Positions 25,732 to 33,767 are shown, counted from the stretch's first letter. The stretch: 64,000 nucleotides of DNA from Streptomyces griseoaurantiacus (GCA_014656015.1 BNBP01000001.1:242515-306514); one strand, 5' to 3'. The notes: a model not told the origin generated them from the letters alone. Translations and numbers: made by a program.

Positions 25732-27017
25732 GCGCACCCGTCACCGGTGGCGGACCCGCCGTGCGCCGGCAGCGGCAGAACGTGGACGAGCGGCCCTTCC
25801 TGGTGATCTGGGAATCCACCCGGGCCTGCCCGCTGGCCTGCCTGCACTGCCGCGCCGAGGCCGTCCCGGACCGCGATCCGCGGGAGCTGAACACCGGGGC
25901 CGCCAAGGAACTGATGCGGGGGATCGCCGACTTCGGCCGCCCGGCCCCCCTGTTCGTGATCACGGGTGGTGACCCCTTCCAACGGCCCGATCTGCTGGAA
26001 CTGATCGCGTACGGCCAGGAGGTGGGCGTCCGCGTCGCGGTCTCCCCCTCCGGCACACCGACGCTCACCGCCGCACGGCTGCGGGCCGTGCACGAGGCCG
26101 GCGCGGTCGGGCTCTCGCTCAGCCTGGACGGTTCCACCCCCGCACTGCACGACGGTTTCCGGGGCGTGCCCGGCGTCTACCGCTGGACCCTCGACGCCTG
26201 GGACGCCGCCCGCGCGCTCGGCATGAAGGTGCAGATCAACACCACCGTCACCCGGCACAACCTGCACGACCTGCCCGACGTGGTCCGCCTCGTGCACGAC
26301 CACGGGGCCATGTTGTGGAGCGCCTTCTTCCTGGTGCCGACCGGACGCGGCGCGGCACTCGGCGCGCTGACGCCCGCCGAGACCGAGGACGTCCTCAACT
26401 TCGTGTACGACGTCGGCCTGACCGTGCCCGCCAAGACCACCGAGGCCCACCACTTCCGCCGCGTCGCCCTGCAGCGGCGCGTCCTCGCCGAACTCGGCGA
26501 GGACCACGAGAAGGCACTCGGACTCGGGACCCTGTACCGGGAGCTGCGCGCGCGAACAGTCGAGTTGGGCTTGTCCGGCGGGGGCCGCCGGGCCCGCCGC
26601 CCGCCGCTGGACGTCAACGCCGGCCGGGGCTTCGTCTTCGTCTCGCACACCGGGACCGTGCACCCCAGCGGCTTCCTGCCGCTCGGCGCGGGCAACGTGC
26701 GGCAACGGCCGCTGACCGAGATCTACCGCACCTCCGCGCTGTTCACCGGTCTGCGGGACCCCGACCGGCTCGGCGGCCGGTGCGGCGCCTGCGAGTTCCG
26801 CCGGGTCTGCGGCGGCTCCCGCTCCCGCGCCTACGGCGTGACCGGCGACCCGTACGCCGAGGAGCCGTGGTGCGGATACGTTCCCGGCTCCTTCCCCCAC
26901 CAGGAGGAACTGGCCGCGCTGCTGTCCGGACCCGGGCGCCCGCCCGCGCCGGGGCCGGGAGCGGAGGAGGCACCCGGGCACGGTGGCCGGCCGGGAGAGG
27001 GACGGGAGACGTCGTGA
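25728..27017 (+). CDS. radical SAM/SPASM domain protein (TIGR04053-like)
   Basis: A 429-residue protein. The radical SAM motif CPLACLHC (Cx3Cx2C, about residues 36-43) binds the 4Fe-4S cluster that cleaves S-adenosylmethionine, and ITGGDPF is the GGE-like strand. The C-terminal SPASM-type cysteines are in CGACEFRRVCGG and EPWCGY. The family resembles MoaA and the haem d1/haem-maturation enzymes NirJ and AhbD, but the substrate is unknown. It starts with GTG after GGGGGA. The stop codon overlaps the GTG of the NirK fusion (GTGA), so the two proteins are made together. A role in maturing a cofactor or peptide for nitrite reduction is an inference. Confidence 0.85.
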   Translation: MSAPVTGGGPAVRRQRQNVDERPFLVIWESTRACPLACLHCRAEAVPDRDPRELNTGAAKELMRGIADFGRPAPLFVITGGDPFQRPDLLELIAYGQEVGVRVAVSPSGTPTLTAARLRAVHEAGAVGLSLSLDGSTPALHDGFRGVPGVYRWTLDAWDAARALGMKVQINTTVTRHNLHDLPDVVRLVHDHGAMLWSAFFLVPTGRGAALGALTPAETEDVLNFVYDVGLTVPAKTTEAHHFRRVALQRRVLAELGEDHEKALGLGTLYRELRARTVELGLSGGGRRARRPPLDVNAGRGFVFVSHTGTVHPSGFLPLGAGNVRQRPLTEIYRTSALFTGLRDPDRLGGRCGACEFRRVCGGSRSRAYGVTGDPYAEEPWCGYVPGSFPHQEELAALLSGPGRPPAPGPGAEEAPGHGGRPGEGRETS

Positions 27018-29752
27018 GCGGGGCCGAGCACACCCCCCGGCCGGACGGACGCCGGCGGCTTCCGCTGCTCCAGCAGCCCGCCGGGCCCCCGGGCGACGGC
27101 GGGCCCGGCGGGTCCGGCGGGTCCGCCGGCCGTTCCGGCCGGGCCGCGCGGCAGGACATGCGGTCCCGGCAGGTGCGGGCGCACCTTCTCGTCGCGGGCT
27201 GGGCGGGCCTGGCACTGCTCGCCGCCGCCGCGCCGGACACCCTCCCGGTGGCCCGCTGGCTGGCGGTCCATCTGCTCCTGCTCGGCGCCGCCACCACGGC
27301 GATCGTGGTGTGGAGCGAGCACTTCGCCGTCGCGATGCTGCATGCCCCGGTCCCCGACCGGCGCTGGAGCACCGCACGCCTCGCGGGGGTGAACGTGTCC
27401 GTGGCCGGGGTGCTCCTTGCGGTGTGGGCCGGCCCGCCCGCGCTGATCGCGGCGGCCTGCGCGGCACTGGCCGTCGCCGTCACCGCGCACCTCGTGGTGC
27501 TGGTGCGCCTCGGCCGGGGCGCGCTGGGCGGCAGGCTGGCGCCGGTCGTCGCCTACTACCGGGCCGCCGCGGTCGCCCTCGCCGCCGGAGTGGTCGCCGG
27601 CGGGACGCTGGCCACCGGGAGCGCGGGCGCGGCCGGGCACACCGCACTGCGGCTCGCGCACGTCCACGTCACCCTGCTCGGCTGGATCGGACTGCCCGTC
27701 CTCGGCACCCTGTTCATGCTCTGGCCCACCGTGCTCGGCGTCCGGATGCACGCGCGCACCACCCCGACGGCGCGCCGGGTACTGGCCCTCACCGGGGGCG
27801 GCCTGACGGTCGCCGTGACCGGCCTCGCGGGCCCGGCGGTCCTCCCGGGCCCGGGCGCGGCGGTCGCATGGCGCGCGGCGACGGTTGCCGGACTCGCCGC
27901 CTACGCCGCCGGTGTCGCCGTCGCCGTACGGCTGTGGGCGGCCACGGTGAGGCGGGGACGCAAGGCCGTCTCCGTGGCCGCCGCCTGGTCACTGGCGGCG
28001 TCCGCCGGATGGCTGACCGCCGGAGTCGTCCACGACCTCGTGCTGTTCGCCACCCGCTCCCCGGCCGCCGCGCAGGACGGCGTCGAGTCCCTGGTCCCGC
28101 TGTTCCTGCTCGGGTTCGTCGCGCAGGTGCTGATCGGCGCGCTGACGTATCTCCTGCCGGTCGTGACGGCCGTCGGCCCGAAGGCGCGGGCCGGATCGCG
28201 GGCGGTGCTGGAGCGGGCCTGGCAGGCCCGGCTGGCCGCGCTGAATCTGGCCGTCGCACTGCTCGTACTGCCCCTGCCCGGGCCCGCCGCCACGCTGGGG
28301 GTCGTCCTGGCCGCGGGCGCCGCGGTGGCCTTCCTCGGGCTGGTCGTCACGGTGCTGGGCCGGCGGGCGGGGGCCGTGGTGACCCCGCGGGCGCCCGTGC
28401 TCATCGGCACCGCGGCGGCAGCCGTCGCCACGGCCCTCGCCGTCCTCGTGGCGGGCGGCGGCGCCGGCGGCGGTACGACGACGGCGTCCGGCGCCGGAAC
28501 GGGCGGCGCCGCCACCGGCACCCGCACGGTGGCGGTCTCCCTGCACGACATGCGCGTCAGCCCGAGCCGGATCGAGGTCCCGCGGGGCACCGCGCTGCGT
28601 CTGAAGGTCACCAACCGCGACGCGCAGCGGCACGATCTGAGGATCGAGGACGGCCCCACCACCTCGCTGCTCTCCGACGGCCAGACCCGCACCCTCGACC
28701 TCGGCACGCTCACCGGCGACCGCAAGGGATGGTGCACCGTGCCGGGGCACCGGGCCGCCGGAATGACGCTCGACATCGCGGCCACCGGGACGGCGGACGG
28801 CGGCGGGCGGACCGCCGCCCAAGGCGCGGAGGGCCACGACGGCCACTCCGCGACCGCCTCGGAGGGCTCCGGGCCCGACCTGTCCGCGGACTTCTCCGCC
28901 GGCTGGCACTCCCGCGACGCCGCCCTCGCCCCGGCGGCCGGTGCGACGGTGCACAGGATCGGCCTGCACGTCCGGCAGCGCACCGTGGAGGTGGCGCCGG
29001 GGGTGCGGCAGCGGATGTGGACCTTCGGCGGAATCGCGCCCGGGCCCACCCTGCGCGGAAAGGTCGGCGACGTCTTCGAGGTCACCCTCGTCAACGACGA
29101 CACCACCATGGGCCACGGCGTCGACTTCCACGCAGGCGCGCTCTCCCCCGACGCGCCGATGCGCACGCTCGAACCGGGGGAGCGGCTCGTCTACCGGTTC
29201 CGGGCCGAGCGGGCCGGGGCATGGCTGTACCACTGCAGCACCGCGTCGATGCTCCAGCACATGGGCAACGGCATGTACGGCGCCGTGATCATCGATCCCC
29301 CCGGGCTGGACGAGGTCGACCGGGAGTACCTGCTGGTCTCCTCCGAGCTGTACCTGGGCACGCCGGGCAGCGCGGCGCAGGTCGAGAAGATGCGTGCGGA
29401 CACCCCGGACGCATGGGTGTTCAACGGGGTCGCGGCACAGTACGCGAAGGCGCCGTTGCGGGTGCGGGCGGGGGAGCGGGTGCGGTTCTGGGTGGTGGCG
29501 GCGGGGCCGAGCGACGGGGTCGCCTTCCACGTGGTCGGGACCGTCTTCGACACCGTGTACAAGGAGGGTGCGTACGTGCTGCGTCCGGGGGACGGCGCCG
29601 GCGGTTCCGGCGGGTCCCAGGTGCTCGATCTGGCGGTCGCGCAGGGCGGTTTCGCGGAGACGGAGTTCCCGGCGGCCGGGCACTACCCCTTCGTCGACCA
29701 CGACATGCGGCACGCGGAGGCCGGGGCGCACGGCGTGGTGGAGGTGCGGTGA
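27014..29752 (+). CDS. nirK: membrane-cupredoxin-NirK fusion (copper nitrite reductase)
   Basis: A 912-residue three-part fusion. Residues about 55-490 form a polytopic membrane domain (10 or more helices) with conserved-looking His residues (WSEHFAVAMLH, LAHVHVTLLGW), reminiscent of NnrS or haem-copper membrane modules. Residues about 500-592 are a cupredoxin with type 1 copper ligands His, Cys, His, Met (C-TVPGH-RAAGM). Residues about 625-912 are a NirK core: MGHGVDFH supplies type 1 His, the catalytic Asp and a type 2 His; YHC...QHMGNGM supplies His, Cys, His, Met; FHVVGTVFDTVY is the catalytic-His region in class II form; VDHDM gives the last type 2 His. It should reduce nitrite to NO outside the membrane, possibly fed by the built-in cupredoxin. 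Confidence 0.88.
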   Translation: MSGAEHTPRPDGRRRLPLLQQPAGPPGDGGPGGSGGSAGRSGRAARQDMRSRQVRAHLLVAGWAGLALLAAAAPDTLPVARWLAVHLLLLGAATTAIVVWSEHFAVAMLHAPVPDRRWSTARLAGVNVSVAGVLLAVWAGPPALIAAACAALAVAVTAHLVVLVRLGRGALGGRLAPVVAYYRAAAVALAAGVVAGGTLATGSAGAAGHTALRLAHVHVTLLGWIGLPVLGTLFMLWPTVLGVRMHARTTPTARRVLALTGGGLTVAVTGLAGPAVLPGPGAAVAWRAATVAGLAAYAAGVAVAVRLWAATVRRGRKAVSVAAAWSLAASAGWLTAGVVHDLVLFATRSPAAAQDGVESLVPLFLLGFVAQVLIGALTYLLPVVTAVGPKARAGSRAVLERAWQARLAALNLAVALLVLPLPGPAATLGVVLAAGAAVAFLGLVVTVLGRRAGAVVTPRAPVLIGTAAAAVATALAVLVAGGGAGGGTTTASGAGTGGAATGTRTVAVSLHDMRVSPSRIEVPRGTALRLKVTNRDAQRHDLRIEDGPTTSLLSDGQTRTLDLGTLTGDRKGWCTVPGHRAAGMTLDIAATGTADGGGRTAAQGAEGHDGHSATASEGSGPDLSADFSAGWHSRDAALAPAAGATVHRIGLHVRQRTVEVAPGVRQRMWTFGGIAPGPTLRGKVGDVFEVTLVNDDTTMGHGVDFHAGALSPDAPMRTLEPGERLVYRFRAERAGAWLYHCSTASMLQHMGNGMYGAVIIDPPGLDEVDREYLLVSSELYLGTPGSAAQVEKMRADTPDAWVFNGVAAQYAKAPLRVRAGERVRFWVVAAGPSDGVAFHVVGTVFDTVYKEGAYVLRPGDGAGGSGGSQVLDLAVAQGGFAETEFPAAGHYPFVDHDMRHAEAGAHGVVEVR

Positions 29753-30204
29753 TGGGCGGGGGTGCCGTCGGGCTCTGGCAGGTCGTGCGCTTCCTGCACG
29801 TCACCGGCGCGATGGTGTGGGTGGGCGGCCAGTTGGCGCTGTCCTTGGTGGTGCTGCCGTTGGCCCGGCGGCTGTTGGCCGCCGAGGACCGCGACCGGTT
29901 CGCCGCGCGGGCGGGGCGACGCTTCGGGATGCTGACGGGGGCGGTGTTCCTGCCGGTGCAGTTGGGGACGGGCTGGGCGATCGCCTGGCACAAGGGGGTG
30001 ACGTGGGCGTCGCTGGGGGAGCCGGGGTACGGGCGGGTGCTGGGCGCGAAGCTGGGACTGTTCGCGGTGGTGATGCTGGCCGCGGCCCTGCACGGATGGG
30101 CCCACGCCAGAGCGCGCCCGGAGCTGGCCCGGGCACTGGCGGTGGCGTCGCTGGTGGGTTCCCTGGGGGTCGTCCTCCTGGCGACGGCCCTGCCGGCGAC
30201 GTGA
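29752..30204 (+). CDS. CopD-like small membrane protein
   Basis: A 150-residue protein with four transmembrane helices. RFLHVTGAMVWVGGQ (about 11-25) holds the His and WxGG pattern typical of CopD/DUF2269-type proteins. Members are implicated in copper import or binding or in haem-type electron transfer. Its ATG overlaps the TGA of the NirK fusion (TGATG), so it is probably part of the same functional unit, perhaps supplying copper to the cupredoxin and NirK centres. A short hairpin (30197-30214) covers the stop codon. Confidence 0.72.
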   Translation: MGGGAVGLWQVVRFLHVTGAMVWVGGQLALSLVVLPLARRLLAAEDRDRFAARAGRRFGMLTGAVFLPVQLGTGWAIAWHKGVTWASLGEPGYGRVLGAKLGLFAVVMLAAALHGWAHARARPELARALAVASLVGSLGVVLLATALPAT

Positions 30205-30276
30205 CGGCACGTCGTCCCGCCCCCGCCGCACCGCGGAGGGGGCGCCGAAGCACCCCACCGTCCCGGCCCTCCCGCG

Positions 30277-30291
30277 GGGACCTCCGGCCCT
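30277..30291 (+). promoter_or_regulatory. DevR-like box upstream of the Acg-like gene
   Basis: GGGACCTCCGGCCCT lies 91 bp upstream of the start codon. Its second half runs into the perfect palindrome GGCCCTCC-GGAGGGCC (30286-30301), exactly the same architecture as the narG1 site at 25451-25477. Known Acg genes in mycobacteria belong to the DosR regulon, which supports the reading as a DevR-type site. Confidence 0.6.
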
Positions 30292-30382
30292 CCGGAGGGC
30301 CCGGAGTGCCCTCCCCGGGAGGGGGACCCGGGACGCACCGTGGGGGGTGGTCGTACTGGAGAGACACGGAGGAGGAACCGTC

Positions 30383-31405
30383 ATGCGGATGCCCGAGGTC
30401 GACGCGGTCGCGTTGGAGCGGTTGCTGTACTCCGCCGTCGCCGCACCGTCGCTCCACAACACGCAGCCCTGGCGGTTCGGCATGGACGCCGGCACCGGCG
30501 CGATCCACGTCCGCGTGGACCGCGGGCGCTCCCTGCCGTACACGGACCCCCGCTCGCGCGCCCAGCACCTCTCCGTGGGCGCCGCCGTCTTCAACCTGCG
30601 GGTCGCCGCCGCGCACTTCGGCTGGGACCCCCTCGTACGGCTGCTGCCCGACCCGGCCGACCTCGACCTGCTCGCCGTGGTCCGGCTCGGCGCGGCCGCG
30701 CCGGACGCGCGGCCGTCGTACCGGGAGCTCTACGACGCCGTGGCCCGGCGGCACACCAGCCGACTGCCGTTCACCGGGCGGCCCGTGCCGGATCACATCG
30801 TCGCGGAGATGGCCGCGGCGGCCCGTGCCGAGGGCGCGCATCTGGACATGCCCGATTTCGCCGGAACCCGGCGACTGCTCGGCCTGACCGCCGTCGCCGA
30901 GGACCGCAACGCCGCAGACCCCGCCCGTGCCGCCGAGGCCCGCGCCTGGACCAGTGCCCCGGGCGCGGGCACCCCGTACGGCATCCCGCTCACCTCCCTC
31001 GGCCCCCGGGACGTGTCCGCCCGGATGCCGATGCGGGACTTCACCGGCCCGCTGCCCGCCCTGCGCCTGCCCGCCCTTCGCTTCGAACGGCACGCCCAGG
31101 TGTCGTTGTTGTGGACCTCGCACGATCGGCGCGAGGACTGGCTGCGCGCGGGGCAGGCCCTGGAGCGCGCGTTGCTGGTGGCGACCCGGCACGGCGTACG
31201 CACCTCGATGCTGCACCAGGCGATGGAGTGGGAGGACCTGAGGGCGGCCATGAGGGGAGCCCGGCAGCGTTGCGCCCCGCACCTGCTGATCCGCTTCGGC
31301 TACGGCCCGGACGGCGGCCGCACCCCGCGCGCCGCCGCCCGCCCGGCCGCGTCCGGGGACCGGAACCACAACGCTCCCGACGACGACAACGTCCCGGTCC
31401 CGTAG
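30383..31405 (+). CDS. Acg-family FMN-binding nitroreductase-like protein
   Basis: A 340-residue protein of the Acg family, two nitroreductase-like halves in one chain. The N-terminal segment LLYSAVAAPSLHNTQPWRF (about 12-30) is the family signature. Mycobacterial Acg (Rv2032) is a DosR-regulated flavoprotein that binds FMN but appears to have lost ordinary nitroreductase activity, so a storage or stress role is possible. The start is fixed by GGAGGAGG before the ATG. The DevR-like box at 30277 suggests induction in hypoxia. A strong hairpin at 31393-31418 overlaps the stop codon and probably terminates transcription. Confidence 0.88.
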   Translation: MRMPEVDAVALERLLYSAVAAPSLHNTQPWRFGMDAGTGAIHVRVDRGRSLPYTDPRSRAQHLSVGAAVFNLRVAAAHFGWDPLVRLLPDPADLDLLAVVRLGAAAPDARPSYRELYDAVARRHTSRLPFTGRPVPDHIVAEMAAAARAEGAHLDMPDFAGTRRLLGLTAVAEDRNAADPARAAEARAWTSAPGAGTPYGIPLTSLGPRDVSARMPMRDFTGPLPALRLPALRFERHAQVSLLWTSHDRREDWLRAGQALERALLVATRHGVRTSMLHQAMEWEDLRAAMRGARQRCAPHLLIRFGYGPDGGRTPRAAARPAASGDRNHNAPDDDNVPVP

Positions 31406-31418
31406 GAACGGGACCGGG
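31393..31418 (+). terminator. hairpin terminator of the Acg-like gene
   Basis: CCCGGTCCCGT (31393-31403) and ACGGGACCGGG (31408-31418) form a perfect 11-bp stem with an AGGA loop that includes the TAG stop. There is no U-run, as is common in Streptomyces terminators. Confidence 0.6.
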
Positions 31419-31593
31419 GCACGAGGCGGGCCCACCGGTGACACAGTGGGCCCGGGGATGCGGTCGGCCCGGCGCGGTGGATCCGGGAGGGCGAGGTGGG
31501 CCCGGGACGATGCGGCGGGCCCGGAAGGGTGCGGTGGATCCGACGGACGGCCGGAGTGACGGGGTCGGCCCCGCCGGGGCGGCCCTGGCCCGC

Positions 31594-31659
31594 CGCGCTC
31601 AGTCCGTGCCACGATCCGCGCTCAGTCCGTGCCACGATCCGCGCTCAGTCCGTGCCGCG
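31594..31659. repeat. 23-bp tandem repeat (nearly three copies) at the PPOX gene end
   Basis: Units starting CGCGCTCAGTCCGTGCC at 31594 and 31617 are identical over 23 bp, and a third, partial copy starts at 31640. The third copy contains the stop codon of the leftward PPOX-like gene, so the array looks like an outward duplication of that gene's 3' end. The 135 bp before it (31430-31560) holds several imperfect GTGGGCCCGGG-type repeats and no gene. Confidence 0.75.
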
Positions 31660-32067
31660 CAGAGCCGTCAATTCCCGCCCGGTCACCATCGCGGACTCGA
31701 TGCGGATGAAGACGTCATCCTGGATCGGCATCCAGGACTGCGGCCCGCTGCGCAGCATCCGTTCGTGCTCCGCCGGGTCGGTCACCACGTTGGCCGGCCC
31801 GGTGACGACGACGCTCCAGCCGCAGTGGCTCGCCGCGTCGAACTCGTCCGCCTCGAAGGCCACCACGACGCCGTCGACCGCCCGGAGCAGATCCGATCCC
31901 GCCGAGGTGCGCAGCAGCACCGAGGAGTCCGCGTCGAGGACGAAGTTCACTGGGAGCACCGCCGGAAGCGCGTGCCGGGTGTACACGACCCGGCCGACCG
32001 GGACCTCGGCGAGTAGCCGCAGGCACTCCCGCCGGTCCATCGTGCGAAAGAGGTCGTTCTGCAACAT
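31645..32067 (-). CDS. PPOX-like flavin/F420-binding split-barrel protein
   Basis: A 140-residue protein of the pyridoxamine-5'-phosphate-oxidase-like split beta-barrel fold: VGRVVYTRHALPAVLPVNF (about 24-42) is the first barrel hairpin, and WSVVVTGPANVV a later strand. Such small proteins bind FMN, haem or F420; the ligand is not clear here. Several DosR-regulon genes of mycobacteria encode relatives. The start is uncertain: GGAGGG lies only 1 nt before ATG 32067, so TTG 32064 or ATG 32040 could be used instead. A DevR-like box begins 35 bp upstream. Confidence 0.78.
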   Translation of the reverse strand: MLQNDLFRTMDRRECLRLLAEVPVGRVVYTRHALPAVLPVNFVLDADSSVLLRTSAGSDLLRAVDGVVVAFEADEFDAASHCGWSVVVTGPANVVTDPAEHERMLRSGPQSWMPIQDDVFIRIESAMVTGRELTALRGTD

Positions 32068-32102
32068 CCCTCCATGCTTGCCGGGCCCGGCCCCGTGCGT
32101 AA

Positions 32103-32117
32103 GGGCCGGTCGGCCCC
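32103..32117. promoter_or_regulatory. DevR-like box upstream of the PPOX-like gene
   Basis: GGGCCGGTCGGCCCC includes the perfect palindrome GGGCCG-GT-CGGCCC. The 16 bases from 32101 are identical to those at 13592 upstream of the response regulator. It lies 35 bp upstream of the leftward PPOX-like start, which would place it around the promoter -35 or -10 region. Confidence 0.6.
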
Positions 32118-32166
32118 ATTCACCGGCCCGGGGAGGGCCCGGACCGCCCGCCCCGGACCGTCTCCG

Positions 32167-32193
32167 CACGGGCCCGGGTCACCCGGGCCCGTG
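32167..32193. promoter_or_regulatory. 27-nt perfect inverted repeat in the PPOX/narK divergent gap
   Basis: CACGGGCCCGGGT and ACCCGGGCCCGTG flank a single central C. It lies midway in the 286-bp gap between the divergent PPOX-like and narK genes, with a DevR-like box on each side (32103 and 32221). It may act as a transcriptional insulator, as an operator, or as a leader hairpin; the sequence does not decide. Confidence 0.5.
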
Positions 32194-32220
32194 GATGGGG
32201 ACGGTCCGCCCCCGGAGGAG

Positions 32221-32235
32221 GGGCCCTTGGGCCCT
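32221..32235 (+). promoter_or_regulatory. DevR-like box upstream of narK
   Basis: GGGCCCTTGGGCCCT fits GGGNCS-N3-GGCCCY and lies 118 bp upstream of the narK ATG. It is the weakest of the five because GGGCCC is itself a common string in such DNA. Confidence 0.45.
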
Positions 32236-32353
32236 CTTGCGGGAGACGCTCCGACACCGACAGTGGAACCGGGTCACCCTGTTGGTGCACGGAGGCCCTG
32301 CGGCCCGGGCGACTCCGGTGCCGTACACCCGCGTGAGCGAAGGGACGGACGGC

Positions 32354-33613
32354 ATGCCTCAGCCGTCGAGGACGAAGAACGACAGCCCGGTGCCGGGTGC
32401 CACGCCCGTGTCCGGAAGGGCCTGGCTGATGCTGGGACTGGCCACCGCGGGCTTCGCCGTGAACTTCTGGGCCTGGGCGCTGCTCAGCCCGCTCGGCCCG
32501 CGTTTCAAGGACGGGCTGGATCTGTCCTCCTTCCAGCAGTCGCTGCTGGTGGCCGTGCCGGTCGTGGTCGGCTCGCTGGGACGCGTCCCGGTCGGCGCGC
32601 TCACCGACCGCTTCGGCGGCCGGGTGATGTTCCCGCTGGTCTCGGCCGTGACCATCGTGCCGGTGCTCTACCTGGGCCTGGCCGGCCACTCCTCGCTCGC
32701 CGCCCTGCTGGTCGGCGGCTTCTTCCTCGGCATCGGCGGCACCGCGTTCGCCGTCGGCGTGCCCTTCGTCAACGCCTGGTTCCCGCCCGAGCGGCGCGGC
32801 CTGGCCATCGGCGTGTTCGGCACGGGCATGGGCGGCACCGCGGTCAGCGCGCTCACCACGGTCAGGCTGGTCGACGCGCACGGCATGGCCAACCCCTTCC
32901 TGCTGACCGCCGCCGTCCTCGCCGCGTATGCGGTACTGGCCGCCGTGCTGCTGCGGGACGCGCCCGGACGCAACGTCCCGACCCAGCCGCTGGGCCGCCG
33001 GCTCGCCGCGGCCTGCAGGCTGCCCCTGACCTGGCAGGCCTCGGCCCTGTACGCGGTGGCCTTCGGCGGATACGTCGCCTTCTCGGTCTACCTGCCCACT
33101 TATCTGAAGACCGGCTACGGCCTGACTCAGGCCGACGCCGCCAACCGCATGGCCGGTTTCGTGCTGCTGGCGGTGGCGATGCGTCCGGTGGGCGGCTGGC
33201 TGTCGGACCGCCTGGGCCCCGTGCGGGTGCTCGCCGTGTCGCTCGGCGTGGTCTTCGCCGGCGCACTCGTCCAGTCCTTCACCCCGTCGCTGGCCCCCAC
33301 CGGCACACTCGCCTTCCTCGCCATGGCCGCCGCGCTCGGCGCGGGCAGCGGCGCCGTCTTCGCCCTGGTCGCCCTGCTGGCGCCGGCCGACCAGGTCGGC
33401 TCGATCACCGGGATCGTCGGCGCCGCGGGCGGCCTGGGCGGATTTCTGCCGCCGCTGGTGATGGGCTCGCTGTACGGCGCCTACGGTTCGTACGCGCTCG
33501 GCCTGATCCTGCTGAGCGTGGTCGCCGCGGCGGCCCTGCTCTTCACCGGTACGGGGGTGCGCACTGCCGTCACCCGCCGCACCGGCCGGGCCCCGCGGCC
33601 CCAGCTGCGCTGA
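32354..33613 (+). CDS. narK: nitrate/nitrite MFS transporter, NarK type
   Basis: A 419-residue, 12-helix major facilitator of the nitrate/nitrite porter family. TM1 holds FAVNFWAWALLSPLG (about 35-49). The NarK nitrate signature regions are visible as GGTAFAVGVPFVNAWFPPER in TM4-5 and GAGSGAVFALVALL in TM10-11. It moves nitrate in, nitrite out, or exchanges them, supplying the cytoplasmic Nar enzymes and delivering nitrite to the outward-facing NirK domain. ATG 32354 is preceded by AAGGGA; an in-frame GTG 21 bp upstream has no ribosome site. A DevR-like box lies at 32221. Confidence 0.9.
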   Translation: MPQPSRTKNDSPVPGATPVSGRAWLMLGLATAGFAVNFWAWALLSPLGPRFKDGLDLSSFQQSLLVAVPVVVGSLGRVPVGALTDRFGGRVMFPLVSAVTIVPVLYLGLAGHSSLAALLVGGFFLGIGGTAFAVGVPFVNAWFPPERRGLAIGVFGTGMGGTAVSALTTVRLVDAHGMANPFLLTAAVLAAYAVLAAVLLRDAPGRNVPTQPLGRRLAAACRLPLTWQASALYAVAFGGYVAFSVYLPTYLKTGYGLTQADAANRMAGFVLLAVAMRPVGGWLSDRLGPVRVLAVSLGVVFAGALVQSFTPSLAPTGTLAFLAMAAALGAGSGAVFALVALLAPADQVGSITGIVGAAGGLGGFLPPLVMGSLYGAYGSYALGLILLSVVAAAALLFTGTGVRTAVTRRTGRAPRPQLR

Positions 33614-33767
33614 GCGGGCCATGCCCGGCGAGCGGGAGGCGGACCGCACGGAAGGAACGAACCGCGCGGACAGCACGAGGTGCCGGACGAAACGACGAGA
33701 ACGCACCACATGAACCGTGCGAGTGGTACGCACCGCACGACCTGAACGGACAAGGAGGGCGCGAGCC

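Noticed and set aside
31496..32353. A 286-residue N-terminal extension of narK
   Set aside because: It crosses the divergent PPOX-like gene, the DevR-like boxes and the 27-nt palindrome; the protein from ATG 32354 has the normal NarK length.
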